From assembly GCF_914767665.1 (NCBI RefSeq), contig NC_059505.1, forward strand, positions 34,221,506 through 34,285,505: a stretch of 64,000 bases of DNA, read 5' to 3'. Positions 46,092 through 57,042 of this stretch are shown here, piece after piece. The first letter of the stretch is position 1. The number at the start of each line of letters is the position of its first letter. The translations under genes were made by a program, and so were the position numbers. Below the pieces are notes generated by a model. That model was not told where the DNA came from. It was given only the letters and a program-made list of their open reading frames with translations, and ran no database searches. Source of the DNA: Harmonia axyridis (Eukaryota > Arthropoda > Insecta > Coleoptera > Coccinellidae).

Positions 46092-47311
46092 TAATAAATA
46101 GATCGTAGATGTCATACAATAAGCTCAGTTATTCATAAACAAAACGCAATCGAAATTTTAATGGATTTTTGTCTACATCATAAAGTTATTCTTGATTGAA
46201 CATGTCAGCTAATGAGCCAAATTCTCGTAATTTGGGGGAAGTTTTAATTTTCTGCTTTAATATGAGGAAATTTGCAGCTGAGGCTCATCGAATGCTCTCG
46301 AATACCTATGGTGAGGCCAATATTAGTGACAGAACGTGCTGAGAGTGGTTTCAACGCTTCAAGACTGGTGATTTTGACGTCGAAGACCAGCATGACTGTG
46401 GAAGAGAGAAGGTTTTCGAAGATGCAGAATTGGAGGCATTACTTGATCAACACTAGTATGGAACGCAACAAGAATTGGCAGGATAATTGCGAGTGACGCA
46501 ACAAGCCATTTCAAAACGCCTGAAAGTCATGGGAATGATTCAGAAAAAGGAAATTGGGTGCCGTACGAGTTGAAGCCGAAATATGTTGAACGGCGTTTGT
46601 TTGCTTGTGAAGAGCTGCTTGCAAGGCGAAGATGGAAGGGATTTCTGCATCACATTGTTACTGGATACGAAAAATGGGTTCATTACTATAATCCCAAGCG
46701 CTGAAAATCATTGGGATATCCCGGCCATACTTCCACGACAACAAAACCGAATATTCACGGTTCCAAGGTCATGCTCAGTATTTGGTGGAACAAGCTCGGC
46801 GTAGTGTATTATGAGTTGTTAAAACCGACTGAAACAATCACAGGCGATCGTTATCGAACGCAATTAATGCGTTTGAGCAGAGCATTGAAAGACAAACGGC
46901 CTCAATACAACGAGTAACACAATGAATTGATTTTACAGCATGACAATGTTCGACTCCATATTGCGAAAGTGGTCAAGACATACTTGGAGACGTTAAAATG
47001 GGAAGTCCCATCTCACCCGCTGTATTCTTCAGACGTTGCTCCCTTGGACTATCACTTGTTTCGATCAATGGCACACGGCTTGGCTGACCGGCACTTCCGG
47101 TCTTATGAAGAAGTAAAAAATTGGATAGATTCGTGGATCGCTTGAAAAGATGAGCAGTTTTTTCAACTCGAGATTCGTACGCTGTCCGAAAGAAGGAAGG
47201 AAGTAGTGGCCAGCGATGTACAATACTTTAAATCATAAATGTATAACCAGTTTTTACAATAAGGCCTCGAATTTTGGGAGAAAACGGCGGATACAAAGTT
47301 GTACGCCTATG
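46092..47311 (+). mobile_element. DD34D mariner, broken copy M4 (5' end truncated)
   Basis: Homology to M3 starts at AAATAAATAGATCGTAG, without the 5' inverted repeat. The 3' inverted repeat (complement of CATAGGCGTACAACTTTG) is intact, with TA at 47312-47313. Confidence 0.9.
46202..47238 (+). pseudogene. mariner DD34D transposase (copy M4), with stops and frameshifts
   Basis: It starts MSANEPNSRNLGEVLIFCF at 46202. The conserved Arg-Thr-Cys-Arg reads as Arg-Thr-Cys-stop. Frame changes occur around 46550. SVFGGTSSA and WWNKLGVVYYELLKPTETIT are in different frames. The second catalytic block, LQHDNVRLHIAKVVKTYLE, and the third, VAPLDYHLFRSMAHGLADRHF, are in one 72-codon frame (46927-47145) that ends in a stop at WIA. 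It is the copy with the best preserved C-terminal half. Not functional. Confidence 0.9.
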
Positions 47312-47313
47312 TA

Positions 47314-48689
47314 ATTCGGAATTTCCTTAGATATCTGAAGAATAGTTTGACATTTATTTCTCGAAATCGGTAGCAGATCGACAAAACTACAAAAAACCAA
47401 AAATTGTAGTACTGAACTCTACAGTGGTCCATCAGAAAACGTTATGGATGAAAGAAGCGGACTCTGTTCCAAGAATAACCTCAAAATTAGCAGATCACAT
47501 GATGAAAAACTTATATTGTATCAAGTTCTGCCCCGGGTAAACTGCTGTTTCTGCATCTAGAGGCCATGTGTTATTCAAAATTGCGCGTTTGTGATTGGTG
47601 GAAATTAAGACGCGGGAAAATTAACTGGCAGTTAATACAGTTTCCTATAGAACAACCTAAATCTTCCTCCTTACTTGATCGCATAAACAAAACACAGAAA
47701 AGTATGCATATATGTCCGTCTAGCTGCGTTTCCTCCTCGAAGAATTTCTAGCGAACCGATCTGCGTCACCATTTAGTTGGATATCGAGATTTCACGTCTA
47801 TTAGTCGGTGAGTCACGCCGCCTTCCTGGAATACCTAGCGAGTCATCTCGTATACCGAGTCAGCAGATGCCTTTTTTTATTAGTCGGATTCTGTGGAAAT
47901 GTAGCCAACCACCAGCCTCTACGTTGGAACCTTAGACTATACATAACTTATATAGTCTATATACTTATATATACTAGTGGAATAAATTAAAGGATCAAAA
48001 TAAAATTCGAAATTTTTAGCGGTTTTTCAAATGGCTGTATTTTCGATAACAATGGTCGTATCTCAATTTGAAAAGAAGCTTTTTGAAGCTTGAAGTTTAT
48101 AGTTTAGAGATTTCATGATGACAACATTTTTCAAGCAACGTGTACCGCTCAATCCTAATTAATACAGTATCTAAAATTTCTGCGAAATTTATTCAGTTTT
48201 TATTTTCGGCCCACAGACTTGAAAACTTTTTTTCCAACTCAACCACTATATGGATGAGAAAACTTGTTGATTCAGCTTCAATATCCTTCTTTCAAAATTT
48301 CGATACGAGCATTTCTCTCTGAAATATCGAACTTTGAATTGAAAAGGACCTTTTTGTCTTTAACCATCAATATCTCACCAATCAATGTTTGCACAGAAAA
48401 TTTAGGGAATGTTTTGAAATCTTGAATGAATTCTGTACAAAAAGTAGCTATGGTATTTTCGGAAAAAAATTTCTTCGTTCTCTACATCAATTTGAAAGTT
48501 GATAAAAAAAGGGCTTTTGGAGGCTTTTTGGATAATGAAGCGCAGAATTGAAAATATCAAAAAAACCATCAACGTTGAGTGTGCGTTTTACAGTTCAATA
48601 TCACCACAAAAATCCCAGAGAATTTCAATTCAATCCATATAGCGGTTTTTTTGTTTCATTCGATCGAATTTTCAAAAAATTCGAAAATC
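47314..48689. other. non-coding stretch, nothing recognised
   Basis: No gene or element ends seen. A GC-richer patch at 47750-47940 has no supported coding frame. Confidence 0.4.
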
Positions 48690-49095
48690 GTTATGAAGTC
48701 ATTTTTCGTCTCCAGTCACAATGCGACGCAGAAATCCCTTCCGCCATCGCCTTGAAAGCAGCTGTTCATAAGCGAACAAAAGCCTTTCAACATTTCTCGG
48801 CTTCAACTCATACAGCACCCAATTTCCTTGTTTCTGAATCATTCCTATGACTTCCAGGCATTTTGAAATGGCTTATTGTGTCACTTCCAATGATCCTGCC
48901 CATTCTTGTTGCGTTTTGACTCCATAGGTATTTGAAAGCATTCGATGAGCCTCAGCTGCAGATTTGTCATATTAAAGCAGAAAATTAAAAACTCCCGCAA
49001 ATGATGAGCATCTGGCTCATAAGCTGACATGATTAATCGAGATAAACTTTATGATGCAGATACAAATTGATATTTCGATGGCTACAGCTATTTAT
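48690..49095 (-). pseudogene. mariner DD34D fragment (copy M5)
   Basis: The minus strand from about 49031 encodes MSAYEPDAHHLREF-like text, then jumps to GMIQKQGNWVLYELKPRNVERLFV and the LHRIVTGDEK block, ending at about 48690. Both inverted repeats and the C-terminal half are missing, and the segment between HRMLSNTYG and SQNATRMGRIIGS is deleted. Confidence 0.8.
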
Positions 49096-50639
49096 TGCAA
49101 AGCGACACCAATACATAAAAATCAGCCGTTTAAAAATCACTTAAGTTCATGTTTTTTAATTACCTTGGTCACCTGGTATCTGTAGATAGGTACTGTTTTT
49201 CCGATAGTCATCTTGAATTTTTTTTGGTTCTAGTTATGTCATTAATATAAAATTTGTCCTGAAGCTTAAAACTATGATTTTCAATATACATATTTAAATG
49301 CAAAATCTCATCACGATCATCAATAAGTCAAACGTTTGGGACCAATCTCTGCTCAAAATTCGAAAAATACAGGTATCCTGACGAAATGATATAGCGATGT
49401 TTGGGAAACGAGCGCTCAAAAATTGATAATTAATGATTAACTTTCCATTACATAATGGTAGTTTGTGGTTTTCTTCAAACTCACATTTTGCTCTCGTATT
49501 TCGTCCAGATGTTGAATATGCAACGTTGCCAAAACGGCAACCCGGAAAAAATCCGTAGACTAAAGATTTTTACTACCGATGTTCGTCAATTCGGCCAATC
49601 AATACCTTGCCAAATTTGGAAAATAACCGAGTATCATGGGCCTGTCGATCAAGTTGGCGTGTCGCATGGTACAGCCATGGAGGTGGGCCGATCCCGTACT
49701 GCATGTAATCAAAGTACAATCAATTAGCCAGGTGGAGGGGAGTCTCGGGCGTGGTGATTGTGACGTCACTCATTGACGCCGCCGCGACGGTCAGCGTACG
49801 ATGCTCGTAACGGCGCCAGACGAGGAGAAGTTGGCTTGGGGGGCGCAACGTTGTCAAATTGTTTTCGTGGAAACTGGGAATCGATAAGTATCTAGCCCTT
49901 ATCGCTAGTAGGCTGCTCGTGATGTTTGTTGGGGTATTTGTTTGATTCGTGGACTCGGCGAAGAAGAAGAAAGTATTTTCTTTGCTCTATGGTTCAATTC
50001 TGAAGTTTTTCACTTCATTATGGGTTCGATGTCAAATTAACATCTAAATTAAATATGGTTCTATGTAAAACGCATAGAAAACCTGGTGTGTCTACTTATA
50101 CCTGAAAAACTTTCAGACAAAACGGGAGATTTTTCAGATTTATACCTACTTGATTTCGAGGGATCGCGTCTGTTTCAGATGGCGCATACATCGTTTATAT
50201 TTGACATTTCTCTCGGCTCTCGTGATTTTCGAGTATAGAACAATAATATTTTATATTCTATGCTCGTAACAATCTTCTATACTCTGTCATTATATTCCAT
50301 TAATTTCATTGAAAATTCTATAGGAACTGAATTGTAATTTATTGTGAAAGTTTGTAAAGTCTAAAACCAGAAATTCATTTTTAAACGATGACAGACATGT
50401 AGCGGGAACTCAAAAATTTCTGAAGAGCGCCACCTCACAGAACTCTGGTGAAGCAGAACACCAAAGCAACAGGTGGACATCTCAAAAAGTCTAAAACAAA
50501 ATCGAATCAGTACACACACCAGGTGTTCTATGCATCTCAGTTAAATGTCAAAGTGATGTTTCATTCAATCATCGAAAAAGATGAGATGTTTAGGTTTTTT
50601 TACTCGGGAACAGAATTTTAACGTTACTTTCAAAGAATA
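49096..50639. other. non-coding stretch with a GC-rich, promoter-like block
   Basis: Mostly AT-rich. 49600-49930 is distinctly richer in GC and contains a perfect cAMP-response-element palindrome, TGACGTCA, at 49761-49768, plus AATCGATAAG at about 49879. It could be a host promoter. No coding exon could be attached to it. Confidence 0.35.
49761..49768. promoter_or_regulatory. CRE palindrome TGACGTCA
   Basis: Exact CREB/ATF-type site inside a GC-rich block; it is followed within 5 bp by a half-site, TTGACG. Function is inferred from sequence alone. Confidence 0.3.
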
Positions 50640-51300
50640 TAATTTTGCTCCATCCAGCTTTTTGGTTCGCCCTTTCAATGCTCGGCTCAAACGCATTAAT
50701 TACGTTCGATAATGAGCGCTTGTGATTGTGAATACCTTGAATATTCGGTTTGGCCGTCGATGTGGAAGCATGGCCGGGATATCCCCTTGATTTTCTGTCC
50801 TTTGGATTATCGTAATGAACCCATGTTTCGTCTCCAGTTAGAATGCGATGCATCAATCTCTTCCATCTTTGCCATGCAAGCAGCTGTTCACAAGCAAACA
50901 AACGCCGTTCAACATCTCTCGGCTTCAACTCATACGGCACCCAATTTCCTTGTTTCGGAATCATTCCCATGACTTCCAGGCATTTTGAAATGGCTTGTTG
51001 CGTCACTCCCAATGATCCTGCCAATTCTCGTAGCGTTTGACACGAGTCTTGATCAAGTAATGCCTCCAATTCTGCATCTTCGAAAAACCTTCTCTTTTCC
51101 ACCGACATATGCTGGTCTTCGACGTCAAATTCACCGTTCTTGAGACGTTGAAACCACTCTCGGCACGTTCTTTCACTAATAGCGGCTCCAGTATAGGTAT
51201 TTGAGAGCATTCGATGAGCCTCAGCCCCAGATTTCTTCATATTAAAGCAGGAAATTAAAACCTTCCGCAAATGACGAGGATTTGGCTTGTAGGCTGACAT
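50640..51300 (-). pseudogene. mariner DD34D transposase (copy M6), N-terminal half with a long open frame
   Basis: MSAYKPNPRHLRKVLISCF opens at 51300. This is the only copy whose N-terminal half stays in one frame: AISERTCREWFQRLKNGEFD, QQAISKCLEVMGMI (second helix-turn-helix), WVPYELKPRDVERRLFACEQ, LTGDETWVHYDNP with the first catalytic Asp, STSTAKPNIQG. An internal deletion then joins to a scrap of LSRALK in another frame. The residual 236-codon frame runs on into unrelated sequence. The two DNA-binding motifs are intact on paper; catalysis is impossible. Confidence 0.85.
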
Positions 51301-51463
51301 GTTTAATCGAGAATAACTTCAAGATTCAGACACAAATCGACTAATTTTTTATGGCGTTATGTTCACGAATACCTAATCTTATTGTATGACATCTACGATC
51401 TATTTATTTCGACTACCACTTACCGCTACAGCCAAAACGGCGAAAGCAAATTTGTACACCTAA
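50640..51463 (-). mobile_element. DD34D mariner, broken copy M6 (3' half deleted)
   Basis: The 5' inverted repeat (complement of TTAGGTGTACAAATTTGC) is at the right, followed by TA at 51464-51465. The C-terminal half and 3' inverted repeat are lost. Confidence 0.9.
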
Positions 51464-51465
51464 TA

Positions 51466-52680
51466 TCAACGTCAGTTCTTCTAAGGTCTTAAGTTCATTC
51501 AATTTGTATTCCCGTTTGCAGCAAAAATCAGAAAATATTCCCCAAATATATTTGAGACTGTATGTTGTTTTAGGAGCCTCTAGCGTTAAACTAGCCTATT
51601 GAACTTTTTGTTTGGAATGACTTGGACTATAACATATCAAAAATTCAGCCAATTCGACAGAAGGCCACTTTCCCTAATAAAGTGTGTGGTATATTTTTCT
51701 TTGAAACACTGAATATATACATAAACAAATTTTCTTATATCTATATATCTCTTGTAAATTTCAAGTTACCTGATCTTTTGTTTCGATGATCAAGGCTAGT
51801 GTAGTTTACTCATAATAATAATACTGTGTCAAAACTATAGGACAAGAACCAGTGCGCAAAAACAAATAAGTTAACGCAATCAAAATATATTAAACAGCTG
51901 ATTCCACTGGATCTGGTGATGTTGATAATTTTCCAATTTAATTTTAGATAATATATCAAAAGTAGTGGTACAAATAGACGATAATATGTCATACCAAGTA
52001 ATAACGAACTTGACCGCCTTATCGAATACAAAGCTGCGATAATATGCCTGATTTGTCAGTCATAATTTTCCACGTTCTATTTTTTGCTTATCGATTTGGC
52101 ACTTTGTTATCATTTCCAACTTTGTACGACCGAAATTCTCATAATGTAATTGATTAATCATCAAGTTCAAGGTAATGATGAAATATTCAATTGTGTTGAC
52201 GAAGTTTTTAGACTATATCCCTGAAAATTCATTCGAATGAACAATTTTATACAGGGTGAGTCAATAGTGCTCGATCGATTACTCTTGGACATTTTGGGCT
52301 AGGAGAATTATTCAGATTTTGACGGAATCGACAGTAACTCTATATAGGCTGATCCTAAAGTGCTAAAACACAACGATAAACCTTGTTGTTTTTTTTATGA
52401 GGAGCACCAATTTCTATATCATACAGCATGGAGATTATTAACCATTTAATTCTTGAAGAAATTTGTCGAAAAAGAGTGGCCTACGTCAAGAAGTACCACA
52501 GATAAAGTGGACAAGTGGGATATTTCGAAATCACTATTTCATGGAGATTATGAGAAGGTATGATATTGAAATTGGGCATTTTCATTAAGAAAAAACAGCG
52601 TTGTATCGTGTTTCACTACTTTCAGAGCAGCCGGTAGGGTCGAAAATGATTTAAGCTTATACGCTGTCAACTACTACAAC
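51466..52680. other. AT-rich stretch, nothing recognised
   Basis: TACAGGGTGAGTC at about 52252 is a module-edge motif. A 73-codon hydrophobic minus frame at 51810-52031 has no recognisable relative. Confidence 0.4.
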
Positions 52681-52682
52681 TA

Positions 52683-53335
52683 AAGGGTGTTTTTTTAGAG
52701 CTATAGAACTTTAAATTGCAATAAAACAACGATGGATTATTCGATTGACATGAATTTTATTTATCCGAACACAATCTTGTGGCATTACATTTCAAATATG
52801 ATGTCTGGCATATGACCGCCACGGCTGCCTCGGATGTAGTCCAATCTGGACGTCCAATTTTCGATGACTTTTTCCAACATTTGTGGCCGTATATCGGCAA
52901 TAACACGGCGAATGTTGTCTTCCAAATGGTCAAGGGTTTGTGGCTTATCCGCATAGACCAATGACTTTACATAGCCCCACAGAAAGTAGTCTAGCGGTGT
53001 TAAATTACATTAAATTACAAGATCTTGGCGGCCAATTCACAGGTCCAAAACGTGAAATAAAGCGGTCACCACGAGCTGTGTGACATGTTGCGCCGTTTTG
53101 TTGGAACCACAGCTCCTGGACATCATGGTTGTTCAATTCAGGAATGAGAAAGTTAGTAATCATGGCTCTATACCGATCACCATTGAAGTAACGTTCTGGC
53201 CATCATCGTTTTTGAAGAAGTACGGACCAATGATTCCTCCAGCCCATAAATAAAGCGCACCAAACAGTTAGTTTTTCTGGATGTAACGGTGTTTGGAAAT
53301 ACACTTGAGGATTAGCTTCACTCCAAATGCGGCAG
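52683..53335 (-). mobile_element. DD41D mariner-type fragment (copy D4), 5' part missing
   Basis: TA at 52681-52682 precedes AAGGGTGTTTTTTTAGAGC, a clean 3' end. On the minus strand it reads from the YFQTPLHPEKLTVW block to the C-terminus with several frameshifts (ALFMGWRNH as in D3; a deletion around ATIDLLKDTFG; a duplication TTLNNTTL near LTPLDYF). It stops at ACTGCCGCATTTGGAGTG. It shares the LFMGW insertion with D3, so these two copies are closest relatives. Confidence 0.85.
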
Positions 53336-54100
53336 TACATCAGCAGCCCTGTATAATTAAAATTTTTCAACAAGTAAAAATTTACTCGATAGAGATGTCA
53401 AGTGTCCAATTACTTCAATCGGCTACTTCCTTCACTCAGAATTCAATTAAGGTATTGATACCTAATTCCATTCAATTTTTTTCAATGCCCACAATTTTTC
53501 CTTTACAAAAACCAAAAACGAAAAATCCGAAAAGATCAACAAAAAATATATAAATGAAAAGGATGAATTTCTCGCCAGAAATGTCTAGTTTTCCGAGGAG
53601 CATCTCTGTGGATGGCAGATGAAAATCGACAAGAAGATGCAGAGGAGGTTAGCCGAATCAAACCAGACGTCTGTATCGACCAGGTCCACAGGGCGCCTGT
53701 GCTAGGTCAATACGTTTCTGCGTGACTATTTTGCGCTAAATTCAATGATTGCCAATCTCGTCAGGAATTTTCCATGCACTCGACTATACATGGCGATTGA
53801 AGATATCATAACAATGTTTATCAGCCAATGTAGGTATAGTATATCCAAAGTCACTTGGAGGAAGATGAATATTTCAATTATACAAGGTTTGTCCAAGTTT
53901 CCAGAAATTCCTTTGGGCCCAGTGAATTTATTGCCTAACAATACTTTCAGATAAACCCCGGTATTTTGCAGATCGCGGTATCCACTTCAAAGGGACATCT
54001 ATGGCCAAGAGTTTTAATGGAATAGTTCAAGTGACTTTGAATAAACTATACCATCAGCTGTTTATGAAAGATGTTATTAAGCTTACGAATTACTTTACTT
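53336..54100. other. non-coding stretch, nothing recognised
   Basis: No gene or element ends seen. 53590-53740 is GC-richer with no known motif. Confidence 0.4.
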
Positions 54101-54278
54101 ATGTCAGTTTTCAGCGAATAAAGAGGGTTGTAGTATTGAGAATATTCCATGGAAAATTCCGGGACATCCAATTTCTCAGTTTGACCAGGCAAAAATAGTT
54201 TGCCTACATCAAGAAGCTTTATCGAACCACCAGATTGCACAACGTTTGAATATTCCACGGACTTCAGTAAGGCATATA

Positions 54279-55204
54279 AAGGATGTTCTTTTTAGAGCTA
54301 TAGAACTTTAAATCGCAAGAAAACAACGATGGATTATTCTATTGACGTGAATTTTATTTATCCGCAAGGTAATCTTGTGACATTACATTTTAAATATGAT
54401 TTCTGGCATACGACCGCCACGGCTTGCTCGGATGTAGTCCAATTTTCGATGACTTTTTCCAACATTTGTGGCCGTATATCGGCAATAACACGGCAAATGT
54501 TGTCTTCCAAATGGTCAAGGGTTTGTGGCTCATCCGCATAGACCAATGACTTTACATATCCCCACAGAAAGTAGTCTAGCGGTGTTAAATCACAAGATCT
54601 TGGAGGCCAATTCACAGGTCCAAAACGTGAAATTAGGCGGTCACCAAACGTGTCTTTCAATAAATCGATTGTGGCACGAGCTGTGTGACATGTTGCGCCG
54701 TCTTGTTGGAACCACAGCTCCTGGACATCATGGTTGTTCATTTCAGGAATGAAAAAGTTAGTAATCATGGCTCTATACCGATCACCATTGACTATAACGT
54801 TCTGGCCATCATCGTTTTGGAAGAAGTACGGACCAATGATTCCACCAGCCCATAAAGCGCACCAAAGAGTCAGTTTTTTTGGATGTAACGGTGTTTCGAC
54901 ATACACTTGAGGATTAGCTTCACTCCGAATGCGGCAGTTTTGTTTGTTGACGTAGCCATTCAACCAGAAGTGCGCTTCATCGCTAAACAAAATTCGTGGA
55001 CGTAGTTCGCGATACGTATTCCGCACAGAACCATTATTTTCGAAATAAAATTTCACTATTTGCAAGCGTTGTTCAGGCGTGAGTCTATTCATGATGAATT
55101 GCCAAACCAAACTGAGAATAAATCACTTGACAGCTGTGAAATCGGTCAGCATCTTGAACAGTAATGCCAACTTAAAGTTATATACCTCGAAAAAAAACAC
55201 CCTT
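54279..55204 (-). mobile_element. DD41D mariner-type element (copy D5), best preserved, nested in Tc1-like T3
   Basis: Both inverted repeats are complete: AAGGATGTTCTTTTTAGAGC at the left, and the complement of AAGGGTGTTTTTTTTCGAGG at the right. TA flanks both sides (54277-54278, 55205-55206). It interrupts T3 after the codons for RTSVRHI. The 926-bp length against about 1.3 kb for a full element reflects the internal deletion. Confidence 0.9.
54358..55092 (-). CDS. internally deleted DD41D transposase with an intact reading frame
   Basis: The natural start is MNRLTPEQRLQIVKFYFENN at 55092; the frame is open a further six codons upstream. The N-terminal helix-turn-helix (first 30 residues, DUF4817-like) is joined after NTYRELRPR directly to ILFSDEAHFWLNG. 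This removes the second helix-turn-helix and linker, roughly 100 residues by comparison with known relatives. The catalytic domain is complete: SDEAHFW gives the first Asp, QQDGATCHTA the second, and LDYFLWGYVK the third, with 41 residues between the last two. The C-terminal WTTSEQAVAVVCQKSY is slightly altered. It is the only copy of its family here with one unbroken frame. It probably cannot transpose by itself; a dominant-negative or end-binding role is speculation. Confidence 0.75.
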   Translation of the reverse strand: MNRLTPEQRLQIVKFYFENNGSVRNTYRELRPRILFSDEAHFWLNGYVNKQNCRIRSEANPQVYVETPLHPKKLTLWCALWAGGIIGPYFFQNDDGQNVIVNGDRYRAMITNFFIPEMNNHDVQELWFQQDGATCHTARATIDLLKDTFGDRLISRFGPVNWPPRSCDLTPLDYFLWGYVKSLVYADEPQTLDHLEDNICRVIADIRPQMLEKVIENWTTSEQAVAVVCQKSYLKCNVTRLPCG

Positions 55205-56129
55205 TAGTTGCCCTTTTCCTGGAAACTGCAGCGTTGCCCGGAGACCGGTGCCTGGTCAACCCAGAGTAACATCTGCAAGGGAAGACAATATATACCAAAT
55301 TTCACTCGAAGGAATCGAACGGTATCTGTAACAGCCCTTCGAAGTCATTTTTTGAGGACCAGTAGACGGGTAGTCTCAACCAGTACCATAGGGAGACGGT
55401 TGCATTCCTCAAATTTAAGGGCAATAAGACCTTTAACAGTACCTCGGCTATCACCAGGACATAGAGCTACCTGTCGGCAATGGGCAAGACTGGCTTTTAC
55501 CCCAATGGCGCAACGTACTTTTTTTGGACGAGTCACGATTCGGTTCACAAAGTGATAGTCGTCAAAAAAAGGTTTGTAGAGGTCCAAGCAGACTAGAGCG
55601 AATCAATTTCGCCAGGGAAGTTGTGCCCTTCAAGGCAGATCAATAATGTTCTGGAGGGTATAATGTTCGGTCGCCGTACCCCTCTTATTATCCTTGAATG
55701 AACAATGACTGGTGCCGTATAAGTAGAAAACATCATAGAACCAATCATTGTTCCTCTGTGCAATGAATTTGGGGATAATTTCATTTATCAGAATGATAAT
55801 GCCCCACAACACAGAACACGAAGGGTTCAAAACATTCTTTAAAAGAACAATATCTAGAGAATGAACTGACCAGCAACCTCACCAGACATTAATCCAATTG
55901 AGCACGTATGGGATTACTTAGGGAGAGAAATATCCAATCGCCAAAACCCACCTCCAACTTTTCAGGACTTGAGTTTAGCCCTTCAGGAACGATATGCCTG
56001 AAAATTTCATTAATGACTTGATTCGTGAGATGCTTAGGTGTATTGGGCAGTTGATTGGAAGAAGAGGTGGTCATTAAGACTATTGAATTTGGATTCAGTT
56101 GTGGAATAACTGAATTAATCAACAATAAA

Positions 56130-56589
56130 TAATCGATAAATTTAGATTTTTCTCATTTGTCCTATTTCGTCTCATCCTGCATAAAGCAAAGAGTAACAAA
56201 CAAAGATTTTCTATCAAATATTTTGCAGTCGAAATAGAGAACAATATTCATCTCATTTCCAGAACATAGATTGTTTATTTCTTTAGAAACCTAGGGGGGT
56301 CAAGAGTTTTGACGATGCGTGTATATCCAAATCAAATGTCAGCTTGCTATTTAACTAAAATGTCTGAAAATACTTCCAGACATCTTATATTATTTAATAT
56401 ATAAATTGCCAACCTCATTACAACTTAATCAGTGAAATTTATTCAACTACTTCAGCTCGAAAGCTTCAGACATTAAATATCCAGATTTTTTTTAACGTCC
56501 ACTGCAATACGTCCTTATCGAAATATAGGTACCAATTTACGGTATAATCCTATTCAAAAGCTTGCGTGAACTCCCTCTAAATAGGTACA
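56130..56589. other. non-coding stretch, nothing recognised
   Basis: AT-rich; no gene or repeat recognised. Confidence 0.4.
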
Positions 56590-56833
56590 TTAACGTCGAA
56601 ACTTTCTATGATTCATGCAGACGTAAACTTCATCGACACAAGATTCACGAATTTTCAGCGAAGTGAACAGCGAAGTTTTTGCCGAATATTTCTTCGCAGA
56701 AAACAGCGCTGAAGGGTCCCACCCATCTCGTCTAGCCGGGTCAGGGCCCTTGCTTTGACTCTGCTGCTCCTTGCTCATCTCGTCTGCTAGTTCCGCTTCA
56801 CACTGTTGCCAGGTAATAATACCTCTGTTTGCT
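56590..56833 (-). CDS. possible terminal coding exon of an unknown gene
   Basis: On the minus strand a strong acceptor (a CTTC-rich tract, a run of T, then GTAG) leads into an 80-codon frame ending in TAA at 56590-56592. It has non-repetitive, natural-looking text: ANRGIITWQQCEAELADEMS, KGPDPARRDGWDPSALFSAK, ESCVDEVYVCMNHRKFRR. It is GC-richer than its surroundings. I do not recognise a family, and no partner exon was found upstream on the minus strand. It could be a captured exon or a chance open frame. Confidence 0.35.
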
Positions 56834-57042
56834 CTACAAAAAAAAAAAAGAAGGGAGACCACATAGCTGTATATAGTTATTACTGTGGTCTCTATGGGCA
56901 CAATTGGCGCATAATTCGAGCCCTCAAAAACTCCTCATGCTTTCCTCATTTTTTGTTAATATTTTGCTCGAATTTTCTATGATTCTGATGATGCTATTCA
57001 AACGAAATTTTCAAAGTTTGAAATAATTATCATATTATATAG

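Larger units (their letters stand above)
54150..56080 (+). pseudogene. Tc1-like transposase (T3) split by a DD41D element
   Basis: 54170-54278 reads FDQAKIVCLHQEALSNHQIA and RLNIPRTSVRHI, the first helix-turn-helix of a Tc1-type DD34E transposase. The DD41D element follows at a TA. The text resumes at 55207 with GDRCLVNPE, ARED, ISLEGIERYL-like and RETVAFLKFKGNKTF-like segments in shifting frames. The catalytic blocks are LDESRFG-like (about 55525), NDNAPQHRTRRVQNIL (about 55795) and SPDINPIEHVWDYLGREISN (about 55885-55930). The C-terminal INDLIREMLRCIGQLIGRRG ends near 56076. This Tc1 lineage differs from T1/T2. Terminal inverted repeats were not identified. Not functional. Confidence 0.75.

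Noticed and set aside
55345..56125. Minus-strand frames opposite the Tc1-like relic T3
   Set aside because: They are shadows of the plus-strand transposase remnant, whose conserved blocks are clear.
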